DNA from: Vibrio sp. 10N
Lineage (GTDB): Bacteria; Pseudomonadota; Gammaproteobacteria; Enterobacterales; Vibrionaceae
DNA length: 64,000 bases
NCBI RefSeq assembly: GCF_036245475.1
Contig: NZ_BTPM01000001.1
Coordinates: 2,170,001-2,234,000 of the forward strand
Reading direction: 5' to 3'
Positions 49,401 through 58,452 of this stretch are shown here, piece after piece. Every line of letters begins with the position of its first letter. Position 1 is the stretch's first letter. Below the pieces are notes generated by a model. It ran no database searches and was not told where the DNA came from. It saw only the letters and a program-made list of their open reading frames with translations. The translations under genes were made by a program, and so were the position numbers.

Positions 49401-49549
49401 CGCGTCGTGCGGTGGGATACAGTACTTTTGGCGGCATGCTGGCTGCAACTATACTGGGCTGCTTGGTTGTGCCTGTTGTGTGGGTCATGCTACAGCGTAT
49501 GCGTGAGCGATTTGGCAAAGCGAAAGTCGACACTAAGCAAACGGCGTAA
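46415..49549 (+). CDS. RND multidrug efflux pump, AcrB/MexF family
   Basis: This 1044-aa proton-driven pump has the HAE-1 RND layout: TM1 (FAIVLSIIMTIIGLIALLKAP), a porter domain, six TMs, a second porter domain and six more TMs. The TM4 proton-relay Asp pair lies in GLVLSIGAVVDAAIIVVENVER. GFLPDEDSGNFFV marks the second half and GMASRNAILIVEFAKELRE the TM11 region. It is co-transcribed with the adaptor. Substrates cannot be read from sequence. A possible quorum-sensing box lies upstream of the pair. Confidence 0.95.
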   Translation: MVEYFIRRPKFAIVLSIIMTIIGLIALLKAPVEQYPNVAPPEIEVSTEFTGANAEVLRDTVATEIEKEVNGVEGMIYMRSKSASDGNYILTVAFEVGFDADKAQILVQNRVNRAMAKLPEEVKRSGVKVEKTASNIMMAVMVHSPDQSKDGLFLNNYANMNIKDELARVNGVSKVRNIGDMEYAMRIWLDPMKMASLGIVPEDVASAIGEQNVIRPAGSVGAAPYATQTSPFQMVVRTEGRLRHKEQFEDIVVKADTAGKLVRISDLGRVELGSQQYIVKAMYDQSDAALLAIYQAPGANALEISEGIYAKMEELKARFPQGIDYQIPYNQTEFVKVSIAEVMETLVIAIILVTAVTYIFLQDWRTTIIPVIAIPVSVIATFAVMQAMGMSMNMLTLLGLVLSIGAVVDAAIIVVENVERLMAEEDLSAMDATIKAMQEVTGPILASALVLFAVFGPVTMMPGLTGQLYQQFGITLSVSIAISTVNALTLTPALAAILMRPGGPKPGKWLRAFNVYLDKATAGLGNSVTLMIKRLTLSLMGFGVMIIAIVLMGYKMPSGFLPDEDSGNFFVNIELPQAASLARTEQITRDAIDMVLEEQGVSSVVSAPGFSLLGNAAASNSAMMIVNLDHWSERTDANLHMKAIMGRVQDKLNRIRNADIISFFAPPIPALGMNSGFEMRLEDTLGRSPAELAAVGDELMAKAMAHPAIDFTYTMFRANTPQVEVKLKRDKIKSTNVDLQSVYMTLQTYLGGLYVNDFTEFGRNYKVFLQSEAQSRSDSSDIASYYVRSNDGKMVPLNSLIEIKNVLGAEAVERFNLYSSLMINGVAAPGYSSGEAVAAMASIADSSLPSGYKYDWSGLTYQEQKAGNAAPIMFGMAMLFTFLFLVAQYESWVTPLAIILCVPTAVFGALFHTWIMGGDINIYTQVGLVLMVGMASRNAILIVEFAKELREAQGLSIVDAAVSATKLRFRAVLMTAFSFILGVVPLVIATGAGDGARRAVGYSTFGGMLAATILGCLVVPVVWVMLQRMRERFGKAKVDTKQTA

Positions 49550-49574
49550 CGGATAACCTTCCGTAATGTCATAA

Positions 49575-49610
49575 AAAAGGCGCTCTCCTTTAAGGAGAGC
49601 GCCTTTTGTG
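49575..49610. terminator. Bidirectional terminator between RND pump and chemoreceptor genes
   Basis: AAAGGCGCTCTCCTT and AAGGAGAGCGCCTTT form a near-perfect 15-bp stem with A/T tails on both sides, between convergent genes. Confidence 0.92.
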
Positions 49611-49623
49611 TCTTGGAAAGATA

Positions 49624-51741
49624 CTAGACTTTAAATTGATTCATCAGTGATTGCTGCGTATCAGACAGTGCATTGATCTCTTGTCCCACTTTTTCTGACT
49701 CACCGGCATTTTCAAGGATCTTCGCGCTCAGATCACGAATATTACTCACATTCTGATTCACCTCACTCGATACCGATTGCTGCTCTTCAGCGGCACGGAC
49801 GATTTGCGAATTCATGTCGTTGATGGCTGAAATCGATTCGAAAATACGGCTAAGTGCTGATACCGCTTGCTGAACATGATTCGATGTTGAGTCAGCGAGG
49901 TTGGAGCTCTCTTGCATCGCAGCCACCACATCTGCCGTGCCTTTCTGTACTCGCTCAATCACTTGCTGGATTTCGCCAACCGAATCTTGCGTACGACTCG
50001 CTAGGCTGCGGACTTCATCGGCAACCACCGCGAACCCTCTGCCCTGCTCTCCGGCGCGAGCCGCTTCAATCGCTGCATTCAGTGCCAACAGGTTAGTTTG
50101 TTCAGAAATACCCTCAATCACGGCCAATATCTCAGTAATGTTGGCGTTGTTTTTCGCAAGCTCTTCCACTACTGGCACCGTTACTTTCATCTGCTCCACT
50201 AAACGCACCATTTCGCTTGCCGACAGCTCTGCCACTTCCTGACCATGACTTGCCGACTCATTAGCGCTGGAAGCTGCCTCTACCGCCACTTCGGCATTTT
50301 GTACGACTAGCGCAGCCGTTTGTGTCATCTCTTCTGAAGCAGTGGCTACTAGATCGACTTCACGGAACTGTGCCTCACTGCTTTCTCGGGTTGCGATAGC
50401 AGTTTGATTGGCGGATTCTGCAGTGCCGCTGATTTTCTCGGTAGAAACGGCTACTTGCTGAATCGTCGTCTGCAGCTTAGCGAGAAACGCGTTGAACTGT
50501 TTCGCCAGCTGTCCGATTTCATCTTGAGATTTCACATCCAAACGCTGAGTCAGATCCCCTTCACCGCTAGCAATGTCCTCTAAACGAGTCACCACTTCAC
50601 GAATGGGTTTCACTAAACGTGACGCCATAACGCTGATAATGATCAGGCCAACGAGTACAAAACCCGCACCGACCAAGGTTTCGAATACAATGCCGTCACT
50701 TAATTGCTGTGAAATGATCGTGTCTAGGGTAATCGCATCTTGAAGTACGCTATCACGAGGCATATCAAAGAAAACGCCCCAAGTTTGGTTGGCAATAGTG
50801 ACTGGACTGAACACCGTTAACCACTGATTGTCAGTGCTCCACAGTGTTGCGGCTTCTTCACCAAACATCAGGTCGGTAATTTGGTCGGCGGAAAGTACCT
50901 GGCTCTGATAACGTGAGCCAACCGCGACTTCACTATTATCACTGGCAATCACGCTCTCATCTAAGCTGATAATATTAACGTGACCGTTACCACCAAATAG
51001 GCTGGCATCGGAATCAAGTACCGTCTTAGCAAGTTGAGTTAATTGCAGATCAATACCTAAAAATCCAATGACTTGGCTATCTACTTCGATGGGCAGTGAC
51101 AGCGATGAGGTGAGATGCTGGCTATCCCCCACTTGCGTCAATCTTGGTGTGCTCACACACGCAGACTCACTTGCCATTGGGCAATAGAAGCGCTCAGCAT
51201 TTTCCATCGAGTTTTGAATGCTTTTGGTTAATACGGTACGAACCGCGTTTTCACCGCTGGCAGCAACTTGCCAATACGTCGCAAACTGACCAATTTCGTT
51301 TGAACCTACGTAGTCCGCTCCCTGGTAGTTGCTGTCTTCACCGTCAAGCTGATCAGGTTTGAAAACAAGGTACGCCCCTTGTATCGACGGAAATTGGATA
51401 ACCGCTTGACGCATCATTTCGTCCAACGCCACCCTCAGATCTTCACTCGGGAGGAAGTTCTCTTCTGCGTTGTACTTTTGAAACTTCGCATTAGCAATCA
51501 GCATCTCAGCTCGGTAGACCGCTTCATCAAAGTAGGCTTTCACCTCACGAGCATTGATCTCAGCTTGAGCTTCCAGAAGTGCCTGAGATTTCTCGGACAC
51601 CGATTTCGAACTCATTGCTTGAATCGACTGCTGGCTATTGACGGCGTTATAAAGTGAAAAGCCGATTAAGGCGATAGAGGTGAACAGCAAGCACAAGCCT
51701 GCCAATACCGTGATTTTCCACTGCACGGAGAGAGTTCGCAT
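49624..51741 (-). CDS. Methyl-accepting chemotaxis protein with dCache sensor
   Basis: This 705-aa chemoreceptor has TM1 (about 10-32), a large periplasmic double-Cache domain (about 35-370, with [18 protein letters not shown] and [15 protein letters not shown]), TM2 (about 375-397), HAMP (about 400-450) and a signalling domain with the tip [35 protein letters not shown] 51741 is chosen because AAAGGATG is well placed; the frame runs 51 bases further. The protein ends QFKV, without a CheR/B pentapeptide. The ligand is unknown; amino or organic acids are typical for dCache. Confidence 0.93.
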   Translation of the reverse strand: MRTLSVQWKITVLAGLCLLFTSIALIGFSLYNAVNSQQSIQAMSSKSVSEKSQALLEAQAEINAREVKAYFDEAVYRAEMLIANAKFQKYNAEENFLPSEDLRVALDEMMRQAVIQFPSIQGAYLVFKPDQLDGEDSNYQGADYVGSNEIGQFATYWQVAASGENAVRTVLTKSIQNSMENAERFYCPMASESACVSTPRLTQVGDSQHLTSSLSLPIEVDSQVIGFLGIDLQLTQLAKTVLDSDASLFGGNGHVNIISLDESVIASDNSEVAVGSRYQSQVLSADQITDLMFGEEAATLWSTDNQWLTVFSPVTIANQTWGVFFDMPRDSVLQDAITLDTIISQQLSDGIVFETLVGAGFVLVGLIIISVMASRLVKPIREVVTRLEDIASGEGDLTQRLDVKSQDEIGQLAKQFNAFLAKLQTTIQQVAVSTEKISGTAESANQTAIATRESSEAQFREVDLVATASEEMTQTAALVVQNAEVAVEAASSANESASHGQEVAELSASEMVRLVEQMKVTVPVVEELAKNNANITEILAVIEGISEQTNLLALNAAIEAARAGEQGRGFAVVADEVRSLASRTQDSVGEIQQVIERVQKGTADVVAAMQESSNLADSTSNHVQQAVSALSRIFESISAINDMNSQIVRAAEEQQSVSSEVNQNVSNIRDLSAKILENAGESEKVGQEINALSDTQQSLMNQFKV

Positions 51742-51920
51742 AGTACATCCTTTTTGCAAACGGGGAGCGTGTATTGTTTTTATATCGACCAAAGGTCTTA
51801 TTTGTTGAGTGTTTTATTACAGCATTTTTACATCTTTACCTCAACACTATCGATGGATGTGTTTGAGCCAGAATGCTAGTATTTTGCTTTCGATTTTAAA
51901 AATCACAGGATTAGTGAGAA

Positions 51921-52727
51921 ATGAAAGTCATCAGCTTTAATATCAATGGTCTACGTGCAAGACTCCATCAATTGCAAGCGCTCATCGACAAGCATCAGCC
52001 GGATGTCATCGGCTTGCAGGAAATCAAAGTGCACGATGAAGCCTTCCCGGTCGAAGCCGTTGAAGAAATGGGCTACAAAGTTTACTTCCATGGTCAAAAA
52101 GCGCACTACGGTGTTGCGATGCTTTGCAAAAAAGAGCCTATCTCGGTTCAAAAAGGTTTCCCAACCGATAATGAAGACCATCAGAAACGCATGATCATGG
52201 CGACGTTTGAAGATGACAACGGCGAAAAAGTCACCGTACTTAATGGTTACTTCCCGCAAGGTGACAACATCGCTCATGAGACTAAATACCCTTACAAGCG
52301 CGAGTTCTATCAAGATCTTATGAAGTACTTGAACGAGTACCACAATAACGATGAGCAAGTCATCGTGATGGGTGACATTAACATCAGCCCAATCGACCTT
52401 GATATTGGTATCGGTGAGCCTAACCGTAAGCGCTGGCTAAAAACGGGTAAGTGTTCATTCCAACCTGAAGAGCGTGAATGGCTAAAAACGCTACTTGATT
52501 GGGGCTTCGTGGACACCTTCCGTCAGCTTCATCCGGATGCGGACGACAAATTCTCGTGGTTCGATTACCGCTCTCGTGGCTTTGATGACAACCGCGGCCT
52601 GCGCATCGACGTGGTACTGGCAACGCCAGGTCTAGCGGCAAAATGTGTTGAAGCAGACATCGACTACGAGCTACGCGGCATTGAGAAGCCGTCTGACCAC
52701 GCGCCAATTTGGTCTACCTTTTCGTAG
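51921..52727 (+). CDS. xthA: Exodeoxyribonuclease III
   Basis: This 268-aa Mg2+-dependent AP endonuclease and 3'-5' exonuclease acts in base-excision repair. It has the family's N-terminal [18 protein letters not shown] with VIGLQEIKV (catalytic Glu), [13 protein letters not shown], the [13 protein letters not shown] core and the C-terminal [10 protein letters not shown] (catalytic His). Length equals E. coli XthA. It stands alone with its own terminator. Confidence 0.97.
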   Translation: MKVISFNINGLRARLHQLQALIDKHQPDVIGLQEIKVHDEAFPVEAVEEMGYKVYFHGQKAHYGVAMLCKKEPISVQKGFPTDNEDHQKRMIMATFEDDNGEKVTVLNGYFPQGDNIAHETKYPYKREFYQDLMKYLNEYHNNDEQVIVMGDINISPIDLDIGIGEPNRKRWLKTGKCSFQPEEREWLKTLLDWGFVDTFRQLHPDADDKFSWFDYRSRGFDDNRGLRIDVVLATPGLAAKCVEADIDYELRGIEKPSDHAPIWSTFS

Positions 52728-52759
52728 TTAGCCGTTAAACGTGAATAGCGACAAATATA

Positions 52760-52797
52760 AAGGGGGCGATATCTGATGATATCGCCCCCTTCTTTTG
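52760..52797. terminator. Terminator between xthA and the amino-acid importer genes
   Basis: AGGGGGCGATATC and GATATCGCCCCCT form a perfect 13-bp stem with a TGAT loop, followed by TCTTTTG on the plus strand. It lies between convergent genes. Confidence 0.9.
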
Positions 52798-52826
52798 TAT
52801 AACGTCTATTTCTTCTGGCTTAAGCT

Positions 52827-53510
52827 TTACTGAGAGCCAAGCGGTCTCAAATACGCCAAGAAACGTTTTTCGGCTTTTTTGAAGCACCAAAGAATAATGA
52901 ACGTCAGTGCCATGTAGAACATACCCGCCGCTAAGAACGACTCAAATGGTGCGTAGTAGCGAGAGTTTACCAAGCGAGCTGCGCCGGTCAGGTCCATAAT
53001 TGTCACGATACCCGCAACGGCAGAGCCGTGAAGCATAAAGATCACTTCGTTACTGTAAGCAGGCAGTGCACGCCGCAATGCCGATGGCAAAATGATGCGG
53101 CGATATGTTTTCCAAGTGCTCATGCCAAATGCTTTTGCCGCTTCTACTTCGCCACGTGGCAAGCCATTTATGGCACCACGGATGATTTCCGCAGTATAAG
53201 CAGAGGTATTAAGAACAAAGGCCACCAGCGCACAGAACCAAGCATGTTCCCAAAGGGTATCTTTCACCGGGAAGAATTGATCCATACCGTAGTAGATAAG
53301 GTAAAGCTGAACCAGCAGCGGCGTGCCACGGAAAAAATAGATAAAACCCCATGACGGCAAGCTCAGCAAATAGTTATCGCTGTTGCGTGCAACCGCGAGC
53401 GGAATGGCAACACACAAGCCAATAATCAGTGCTGATAGCACCAACCAAACTGTGGTCCAAAGGCCATCAAAATAGATAGGCAAGCTGTCGATAATCAGAG
53501 AAAAGTCCAT
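52827..53510 (-). CDS. Basic amino-acid ABC importer permease (ArtM/HisM-like)
   Basis: This 227-aa inner-membrane permease of the His/Glu/Gln/Arg family has the coupling motif GEVEAAKAFGMSTWKTYRRIILPSALRRALP. Five hydrophobic segments are visible. It is the last gene of a four-gene importer (ATPase, binding protein, two permeases) and starts 3 bases after its partner permease. Order matches E. coli artPIQM. Confidence 0.9.
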   Translation of the reverse strand: MDFSLIIDSLPIYFDGLWTTVWLVLSALIIGLCVAIPLAVARNSDNYLLSLPSWGFIYFFRGTPLLVQLYLIYYGMDQFFPVKDTLWEHAWFCALVAFVLNTSAYTAEIIRGAINGLPRGEVEAAKAFGMSTWKTYRRIILPSALRRALPAYSNEVIFMLHGSAVAGIVTIMDLTGAARLVNSRYYAPFESFLAAGMFYMALTFIILWCFKKAEKRFLAYLRPLGSQ

Positions 53511-53513
53511 AGC

Positions 53514-54254
53514 CTACCTCACATGAATACTGAATTTGCGCTCAACCAGTTTTAGGAACCCGGTAGAGATACTTGTGAAGATTAAGAAGATGATGGCAAC
53601 GGCCATGTAGAACGTAAACGGCATCTTAGTGGTACCCGCTGCAAGCGAGCTCATACGGACCATGTCTTCAAGACCGATAATTGATACCAGTGCCGTGGTT
53701 TTAAGTAGTACCAGCCAGTTGTTACCAAAACCCGGTAACGCGTGACGTATCATCTGCGGCAACAGAATACGTCTAAAGGCTAGTGTCGAACTCATACCAT
53801 ACGCTTTTGCCGCTTCCATCTCACCTTTGTCTACCGCCATGATCGCACCACGGAAGGTTTCTGCCATGTAAGCGCCGAAAATAAAGCCAATCGTCAGTAC
53901 ACCGGCAATAAAAGGCGATACATCAATGTAATCTGGAAGGTACGATGTCCATTCATGGTTAGGATCGCTAGAAGCAAACCACTCGTTCAACCACTCGTTT
54001 GTCGCATACAAACTGTTGTTGAGAAGAATCTGTCCGCCGAAGAAAATCAGCATCATTAATACGAGGTCTGGAATGCCTCGGATGATAGTCGTGTAAAGGG
54101 TCGCAATCGCACGCGCCCATTTGTAAGGTGCCATCTTAGCAAGTGCACCTAACATACCCAGCACCATAGCGAGGATCAGTGACAATATCGCCACTTCTAT
54201 GGTGAGTACGGCCCCTTTTAAAATTGAGGCTTCATATCCTTGTAAATCGAGCAT
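53514..54254 (-). CDS. Basic amino-acid ABC importer permease (ArtQ/HisQ-like)
   Basis: This 246-aa permease has the coupling motif KGEMEAAKAYGMSSTLAFRRILLPQMIRHALP. ATG 54254 (MLDLQGYEAS) is chosen because GGAAGGAAC lies just upstream; the longer frame to 54299 crosses this site. It partners the next permease. A terminator-like hairpin separates it from the binding-protein gene. Confidence 0.9.
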   Translation of the reverse strand: MLDLQGYEASILKGAVLTIEVAILSLILAMVLGMLGALAKMAPYKWARAIATLYTTIIRGIPDLVLMMLIFFGGQILLNNSLYATNEWLNEWFASSDPNHEWTSYLPDYIDVSPFIAGVLTIGFIFGAYMAETFRGAIMAVDKGEMEAAKAYGMSSTLAFRRILLPQMIRHALPGFGNNWLVLLKTTALVSIIGLEDMVRMSSLAAGTTKMPFTFYMAVAIIFLIFTSISTGFLKLVERKFSIHVR

Positions 54255-54323
54255 AGTTCCTTCCAACAGCACAGCAAAATTGTTGGTCAGTCTTACCAAA
54301 AGGCCTGTGACTCGCCCTTTAGT

Positions 54324-54351
54324 AAAAAGGGCCTGAGACTAGCTCAAGCCC
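54324..54351 (-). terminator. Attenuator-like hairpin between binding protein and permeases
   Basis: On the minus strand GGGCTTGAG and CTCAGGCCC form a 9-bp stem (one G-T pair) with a 5-base loop followed by TTTTT. It lies inside the importer operon, a position where partial termination gives more binding protein than permease. Confidence 0.82.
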
Positions 54352-54374
54352 TCGTCTTTTGTTCAGCAGTCAGA

Positions 54375-55145
54375 TTATTGACCGTAAACGTCGTAGTTGA
54401 AGTATTTAGACGCAATCTCGTCGTATTTGCCACTTGCACGTAGTGAAGTGATTGCAGCGTCTAGTTTCTTCGTTAGGTCTTTGTCTTGCTTACGTACCGC
54501 AATACCCATACCTTCACCGAACCACTTAGCGTCAGTTAGAGATGGACCTACGAACTCATAAGCGTCGCCGCCGTCTTTGTTAATCACGCCTTCTTCTAGA
54601 GCAGATGCGTCACCAAGTACCGCAGCGATACGACCATTTGCTAGATCAAGGTAAGCTTCATCAAATGAACCGTAACGTACGATTTCTACTTGATCGCCAT
54701 AGTTGTCTGTTAGGTATTTGTCGTGCGTTGTTGCACGCTGTACACCAATTTTCGCGCCGCTAAGGTTATCAAAGTTTAGACCCGCACCTTTCTTAGCGAT
54801 GAATTTGTTCGGGATTTGAGCGTATTTACCAGTGAAGTCAATTTTCTTTTTACGCTCTTCAGTGATAGACATCGCAGCGATAATTGCGTCGTATTTACGA
54901 GCAAGTAGAGACGGAATAATGCCGTCCCAATCTTGAGGAACGATAACACACTTAGCTTTTAGCTCTTCACAAAGCGCGTTAGCCATGTCAACGTCAAAAC
55001 CTTTTAGAGAACCATCAGCCTCAGTCCAGCTAAAAGGAGGGTACGCACCTTCGATACCAAAGCGCACAGTTTTCCATTCCTTAGCTTGTGCTACTCCAGT
55101 TGCAGCTGTTGCAGCCAGTGCTGCTACCATTAACCACTTTTTCAT
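54375..55145 (-). CDS. Periplasmic basic amino-acid binding protein (LAO/HisJ/ArtI-like)
   Basis: This 256-aa solute-binding protein has a signal peptide ending VAQA|KEWKTVRFGIEGAYPPFSW, and family motifs GFDVDMANALCEELKAKC (disulphide loop), IIAAMSITEERKKKIDFT and GVQRATTHDKYL. Residues fit the lysine/arginine/ornithine/histidine-binding subgroup. The second ATG at 55145 is preferred: AGGAG lies 7 bases before it but only 1 base before the ATG at 55151. Confidence 0.92.
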   Translation of the reverse strand: MKKWLMVAALAATAATGVAQAKEWKTVRFGIEGAYPPFSWTEADGSLKGFDVDMANALCEELKAKCVIVPQDWDGIIPSLLARKYDAIIAAMSITEERKKKIDFTGKYAQIPNKFIAKKGAGLNFDNLSGAKIGVQRATTHDKYLTDNYGDQVEIVRYGSFDEAYLDLANGRIAAVLGDASALEEGVINKDGGDAYEFVGPSLTDAKWFGEGMGIAVRKQDKDLTKKLDAAITSLRASGKYDEIASKYFNYDVYGQ

Positions 55146-55233
55146 TTCCATACTCCTGTGATTGAAATTTTTGTTTTTGTGTTGTGTTTTTATCGAGTTT
55201 TCTAGGTCTTAGCCCAGAAGACCATCTTCTATA

Positions 55234-56004
55234 TTAGTAGATAGATGAAATAAATTGTTGTAGACGTTCTGATTCTGGGTTGGTGAACAGTTTTGCTGGG
55301 TCGCCCTGCTCTTCTACTCGACCTTGATGCAAGAACATCACGTGGTTAGATACGTCACGAGCAAACGCCATTTCGTGTGTCACCACCAGCATGGTTCTGC
55401 CTTCTTCAGCCAGATCTTGCATAACACCCAATACTTCGCCGACCAATTCAGGATCGAGCGCCGATGTCGGCTCATCGAACAACATCACTTCTGGTTCTAC
55501 CGCCAACGCACGTGCAATCGCTGCACGTTGCTGCTGACCGCCTGAAAGGTGCCCTGGATAGTAATCACGGCGCTCATACAGACCCACTTTCTTAAGAAGC
55601 AGTTCGGCGTTTTCGATAGCTTGCGCTTTTGGTACACCCAAAACGTGGATTGGCGCTTCGATGATGTTCTCAAGAACGGTCATGTGCGACCAAAGATTGA
55701 AACCCTGAAAAACCATCGCCAAGCGAGAACGGATTCGCTGAACTTGTTTTTCATTAGCAGGAAGTGACTCGCCCTGACGGTTCTTTTTCATTTGGATCAA
55801 TTCACCATTAACCCAAATCTCACCCTCTGTTGGCGTTTCCAGTAGGTTGATACAACGTAGAAAGGTGCTCTTCCCGGAGCCTGATGAGCCAATAATTGAG
55901 ATGACATCACCTTTATGTGCAGCAAGGGAAATCCCTTTTAAAACTTCATTTTGACCAAAGGTCTTGTGCAGTTCTTTTATGTCCAGCGCGGGTACTTCAT
56001 TCAT
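55234..56004 (-). CDS. Basic amino-acid ABC importer ATPase (HisP/ArtP-like)
   Basis: This 256-aa ATPase has Walker A IIGSSGSGKSTFLRC, Q-loop VFQGFNLWSHMTVLENI, signature LSGGQQQRAAIARAL, Walker B EVMLFDEPTSALDPELV and the switch His in VVTHEMAF. The insert of about 15 residues after strand 2 makes it closer to HisP/AotP than to E. coli ArtP (242 aa). It is the first gene of the importer operon; binding protein and permeases follow. Confidence 0.93.
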   Translation of the reverse strand: MNEVPALDIKELHKTFGQNEVLKGISLAAHKGDVISIIGSSGSGKSTFLRCINLLETPTEGEIWVNGELIQMKKNRQGESLPANEKQVQRIRSRLAMVFQGFNLWSHMTVLENIIEAPIHVLGVPKAQAIENAELLLKKVGLYERRDYYPGHLSGGQQQRAAIARALAVEPEVMLFDEPTSALDPELVGEVLGVMQDLAEEGRTMLVVTHEMAFARDVSNHVMFLHQGRVEEQGDPAKLFTNPESERLQQFISSIY

Positions 56005-56401
56005 GCGCTTGTGCTCCCTGTATATTATTGACTGCTAAGCCTATTTGATAGGCAAAGGTACTCCGACCTTTTATTTGTTCGATACAAGCTAGCACTAGAA
56101 AGCGAAGGTTGCAACAAACTATTAACCTGTAATATTTGACTACGCAGGCATTGTATCTGACAGAATATGCAAATTAAAGTGTTTACCACTGCGTTTTGTG
56201 AATATTCTTTTCTAAATGCTGCACTTTTAGTCAGTGGCTGTTTTTTATACTGAAGTGCATTATATTGCGATTTTGTTACACCAAAGAGGGGTTATCTGGA
56301 ATCTAAATCTGATTTTGAGTGCCTTTTTAGTGGATAAGATCTACTAATGACCCATTAGCCAACATTATGGACTAGTTGATAGTTTTGATATTTGGATCAA
56401 A
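56005..56401 (-). promoter_or_regulatory. Region upstream of the amino-acid importer operon
   Basis: About 400 AT-rich bases with no gene. It should hold the importer promoter. I could not define an ArgR box: the best sequence near 56198 (TGAATATTC) has only one convincing half-site. Confidence 0.5.
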
Positions 56402-56431
56402 AAAGCCCTCTCGCGGTGGAGAGGGCTTTAT
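56401..56431 (-). terminator. Terminator of the poly-Gly lipoprotein gene
   Basis: AAAGCCCTCTC and GAGAGGGCTTT form an 11-bp stem followed by T residues on the minus strand, 16 bases after the stop. Confidence 0.9.
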
Positions 56432-56446
56432 ACCTGAACCTGTTAA

Positions 56447-58024
56447 TTAACGAGTACTGCCTTGCACTTGGCTAACATCACTGTTCATAACATTTGAATA
56501 TGACTTCACGGCCTGCGTAAACAGCGGAACGATACCAGTGTAATCAACAAACTCATCCGCCTGGAAATCGTACAACTCAGTCATTTTTGCGTAGTCGGAG
56601 TGATTGGTCATAAAGAATTGACCAGTATCTTTCGAGGTTGATGCAGATGCTAGCATCGAGACTTCAACAATGTCACTGCCCGGTGTGAAGTTAATGTCCA
56701 CATTATTATTGGATGGCTTCATCATCGGCTGCTGTGTACCTGCAACAGAATAAATAGTCTGCGAGAAAGGTCTAGGGATCGACGTTGAAGTATATGTTCT
56801 TACTTGATATCTAGCTAACTTATATGAAGTATCGAAGCTGGCTTGAGAGAAGCAATAACCAAAACCCGAGTTCCCACATGTGCTAACAGTAAGCGACGAG
56901 CTGCTGCCATGTGTTGGCGCACTGAAATTGATAGCCGTTCCATCTAGAGTGTAGACGCCGTTGTAATTCCAGCCGTTTGTTGTCGTCCCTTCTACATCCA
57001 AAGCCCACTTCTGGACTGGGGCGGTGTCAGCGTATGCATAGGATGTTGAGTCACCATAAATAGGTTGCCACTTATAAAGGTCACCATCATTTTGGACGAC
57101 AACCTGTCCTCCATCAAAAGCCTTTAAGCCACTATGATTAAAGTTAACGCTTGGTGCACCAACCTCGTCTAAAGTTACTGGAATTGCATTCGAGGAGTTG
57201 CCATCAAAGTAAATAGATTTGGAATCAACAAACGCAAATCCGTTCATTCCCGTCAAACTTAAAGACATACCTGAATCTGTGCTTGATTCAGTGCTTTGCG
57301 CGTAAGCCGTTAAAAGAACTTTCTGGTCATTCGGGTTCTTCGACACAACCGGAATATCACGTGCAGAGTTGGTATGGCTCGCAATCTCACCCAGACGTGA
57401 ACCATTTGCCAAATATCCTTGTGTGGTTCCAACAACGACAACATTAGTCGCCGCAGTTTCATCGAGTTCAGCGGAACGGAATAAATCGTCACCACTTGCC
57501 GTTACACAACGATTCGAAGCAGACTGGTTATTACGGACCGCTATAGTCATGTTTTGCAATAGATCGCGGTGAATAGAAAGTGAGTGAACAGATAGATCTT
57601 CGACTGTTGTACCGCTTTCTTCTTCAACGGTTAGAAAGCCATTAGTAGGTACGCTAGACATATTCAAGCTAATCTGACCATTGCTGTTCGGGCGGTAGCT
57701 AGTTTTGTCTGTTACATTACCATTTTCATCATGAATCAAGATGTTGAAATTGCTGTCTGCAACCACACCATAGACATAAGTCTTTTCATCAGTAGCGTTC
57801 ATCGCATTTAACATGCTACTGACGATCTCTGGCTGCTGATACTCACCATAAATTGCACAGTTTGAAGGGATGTTTTTACCTAGATCTCGTTCCAACTTTA
57901 CGAAAGAAATCGTATATACAGTTGGTGAAGGTGCTGTAGTCCCGCCACCACCGCCGCCGCCACCACAGCCAACCATGGCGCCTGAAATCGCTGCGACGAG
58001 TGGCAACATTACTGCTTTTTTCAT
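56447..58024 (-). CDS. Poly-Gly-tethered lipoprotein of unknown function
   Basis: This 525-aa predicted lipoprotein has a signal peptide ending GAMVGC, and the acylated Cys is followed by eight glycines and TTAPSP. The mature part has no domain that I recognise; it is rich in Ser/Thr/Asn with predicted beta structure, and CGNSGFGYC may form a disulphide. It is likely on the outer membrane, possibly exposed. A similar tether occurs in the protein encoded at 12119-13564, but the rest does not look alike. It starts with ATG behind AGGAAT. Confidence 0.75.
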   Translation of the reverse strand: MKKAVMLPLVAAISGAMVGCGGGGGGGGTTAPSPTVYTISFVKLERDLGKNIPSNCAIYGEYQQPEIVSSMLNAMNATDEKTYVYGVVADSNFNILIHDENGNVTDKTSYRPNSNGQISLNMSSVPTNGFLTVEEESGTTVEDLSVHSLSIHRDLLQNMTIAVRNNQSASNRCVTASGDDLFRSAELDETAATNVVVVGTTQGYLANGSRLGEIASHTNSARDIPVVSKNPNDQKVLLTAYAQSTESSTDSGMSLSLTGMNGFAFVDSKSIYFDGNSSNAIPVTLDEVGAPSVNFNHSGLKAFDGGQVVVQNDGDLYKWQPIYGDSTSYAYADTAPVQKWALDVEGTTTNGWNYNGVYTLDGTAINFSAPTHGSSSSLTVSTCGNSGFGYCFSQASFDTSYKLARYQVRTYTSTSIPRPFSQTIYSVAGTQQPMMKPSNNNVDINFTPGSDIVEVSMLASASTSKDTGQFFMTNHSDYAKMTELYDFQADEFVDYTGIVPLFTQAVKSYSNVMNSDVSQVQGSTR

Positions 58025-58452
58025 AGTTACATTCCTAATTCATATCCTGGCGGCAAAGTGTTGCCACTCTCTCTCATATGCGGGTAATGTCGCAAAGTCT
58101 GTGCCAAGTTTTAGGAGCGGCGAAGAATTCTACAATTCATCCAATGAATGTAATTGGAATGTAGGGAAAGTTACTGAAAGTCAGTTACGGAGATTGTTAA
58201 TAAAGTGCGCCATTTCAAACAACTGTTGTAGTTTTCTTTCACATTTTTTCTTAAAGTGATCAAGATCAATCAAGGTGTTACTGTTGCTTGTTAGACTCGG
58301 CAGCATTGATATAGCACGAATTATTCACCTGACTTTTAGAATGTTGTCTATCCTTAGCACGTTAACCACGTGCACCTCCTAGCCGAGGCGAACGGTGAAT
58401 TGAGTTCGCATATCAAGCCAAACGACTAACTTTATATATAAATGAGGAATCT
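58025..58452. promoter_or_regulatory. Divergent promoter region with FNR-like site
   Basis: This 428-base gap between divergent genes contains GTGATCAAGATCAA (58256-58269), 9 of 10 against the FNR consensus, about 190 bases before the DUF3360 gene. The leader after it includes a GCACG/CGTGC inverted repeat (about 58358-58374) and a CACCTCCT anti-Shine-Dalgarno-like tract. Function not shown. Confidence 0.45.

Noticed and set aside
56195..56215. ArgR box upstream of the amino-acid importer
   Set aside because: Only one half (TGAATATTC) resembles the consensus; the second half is missing.
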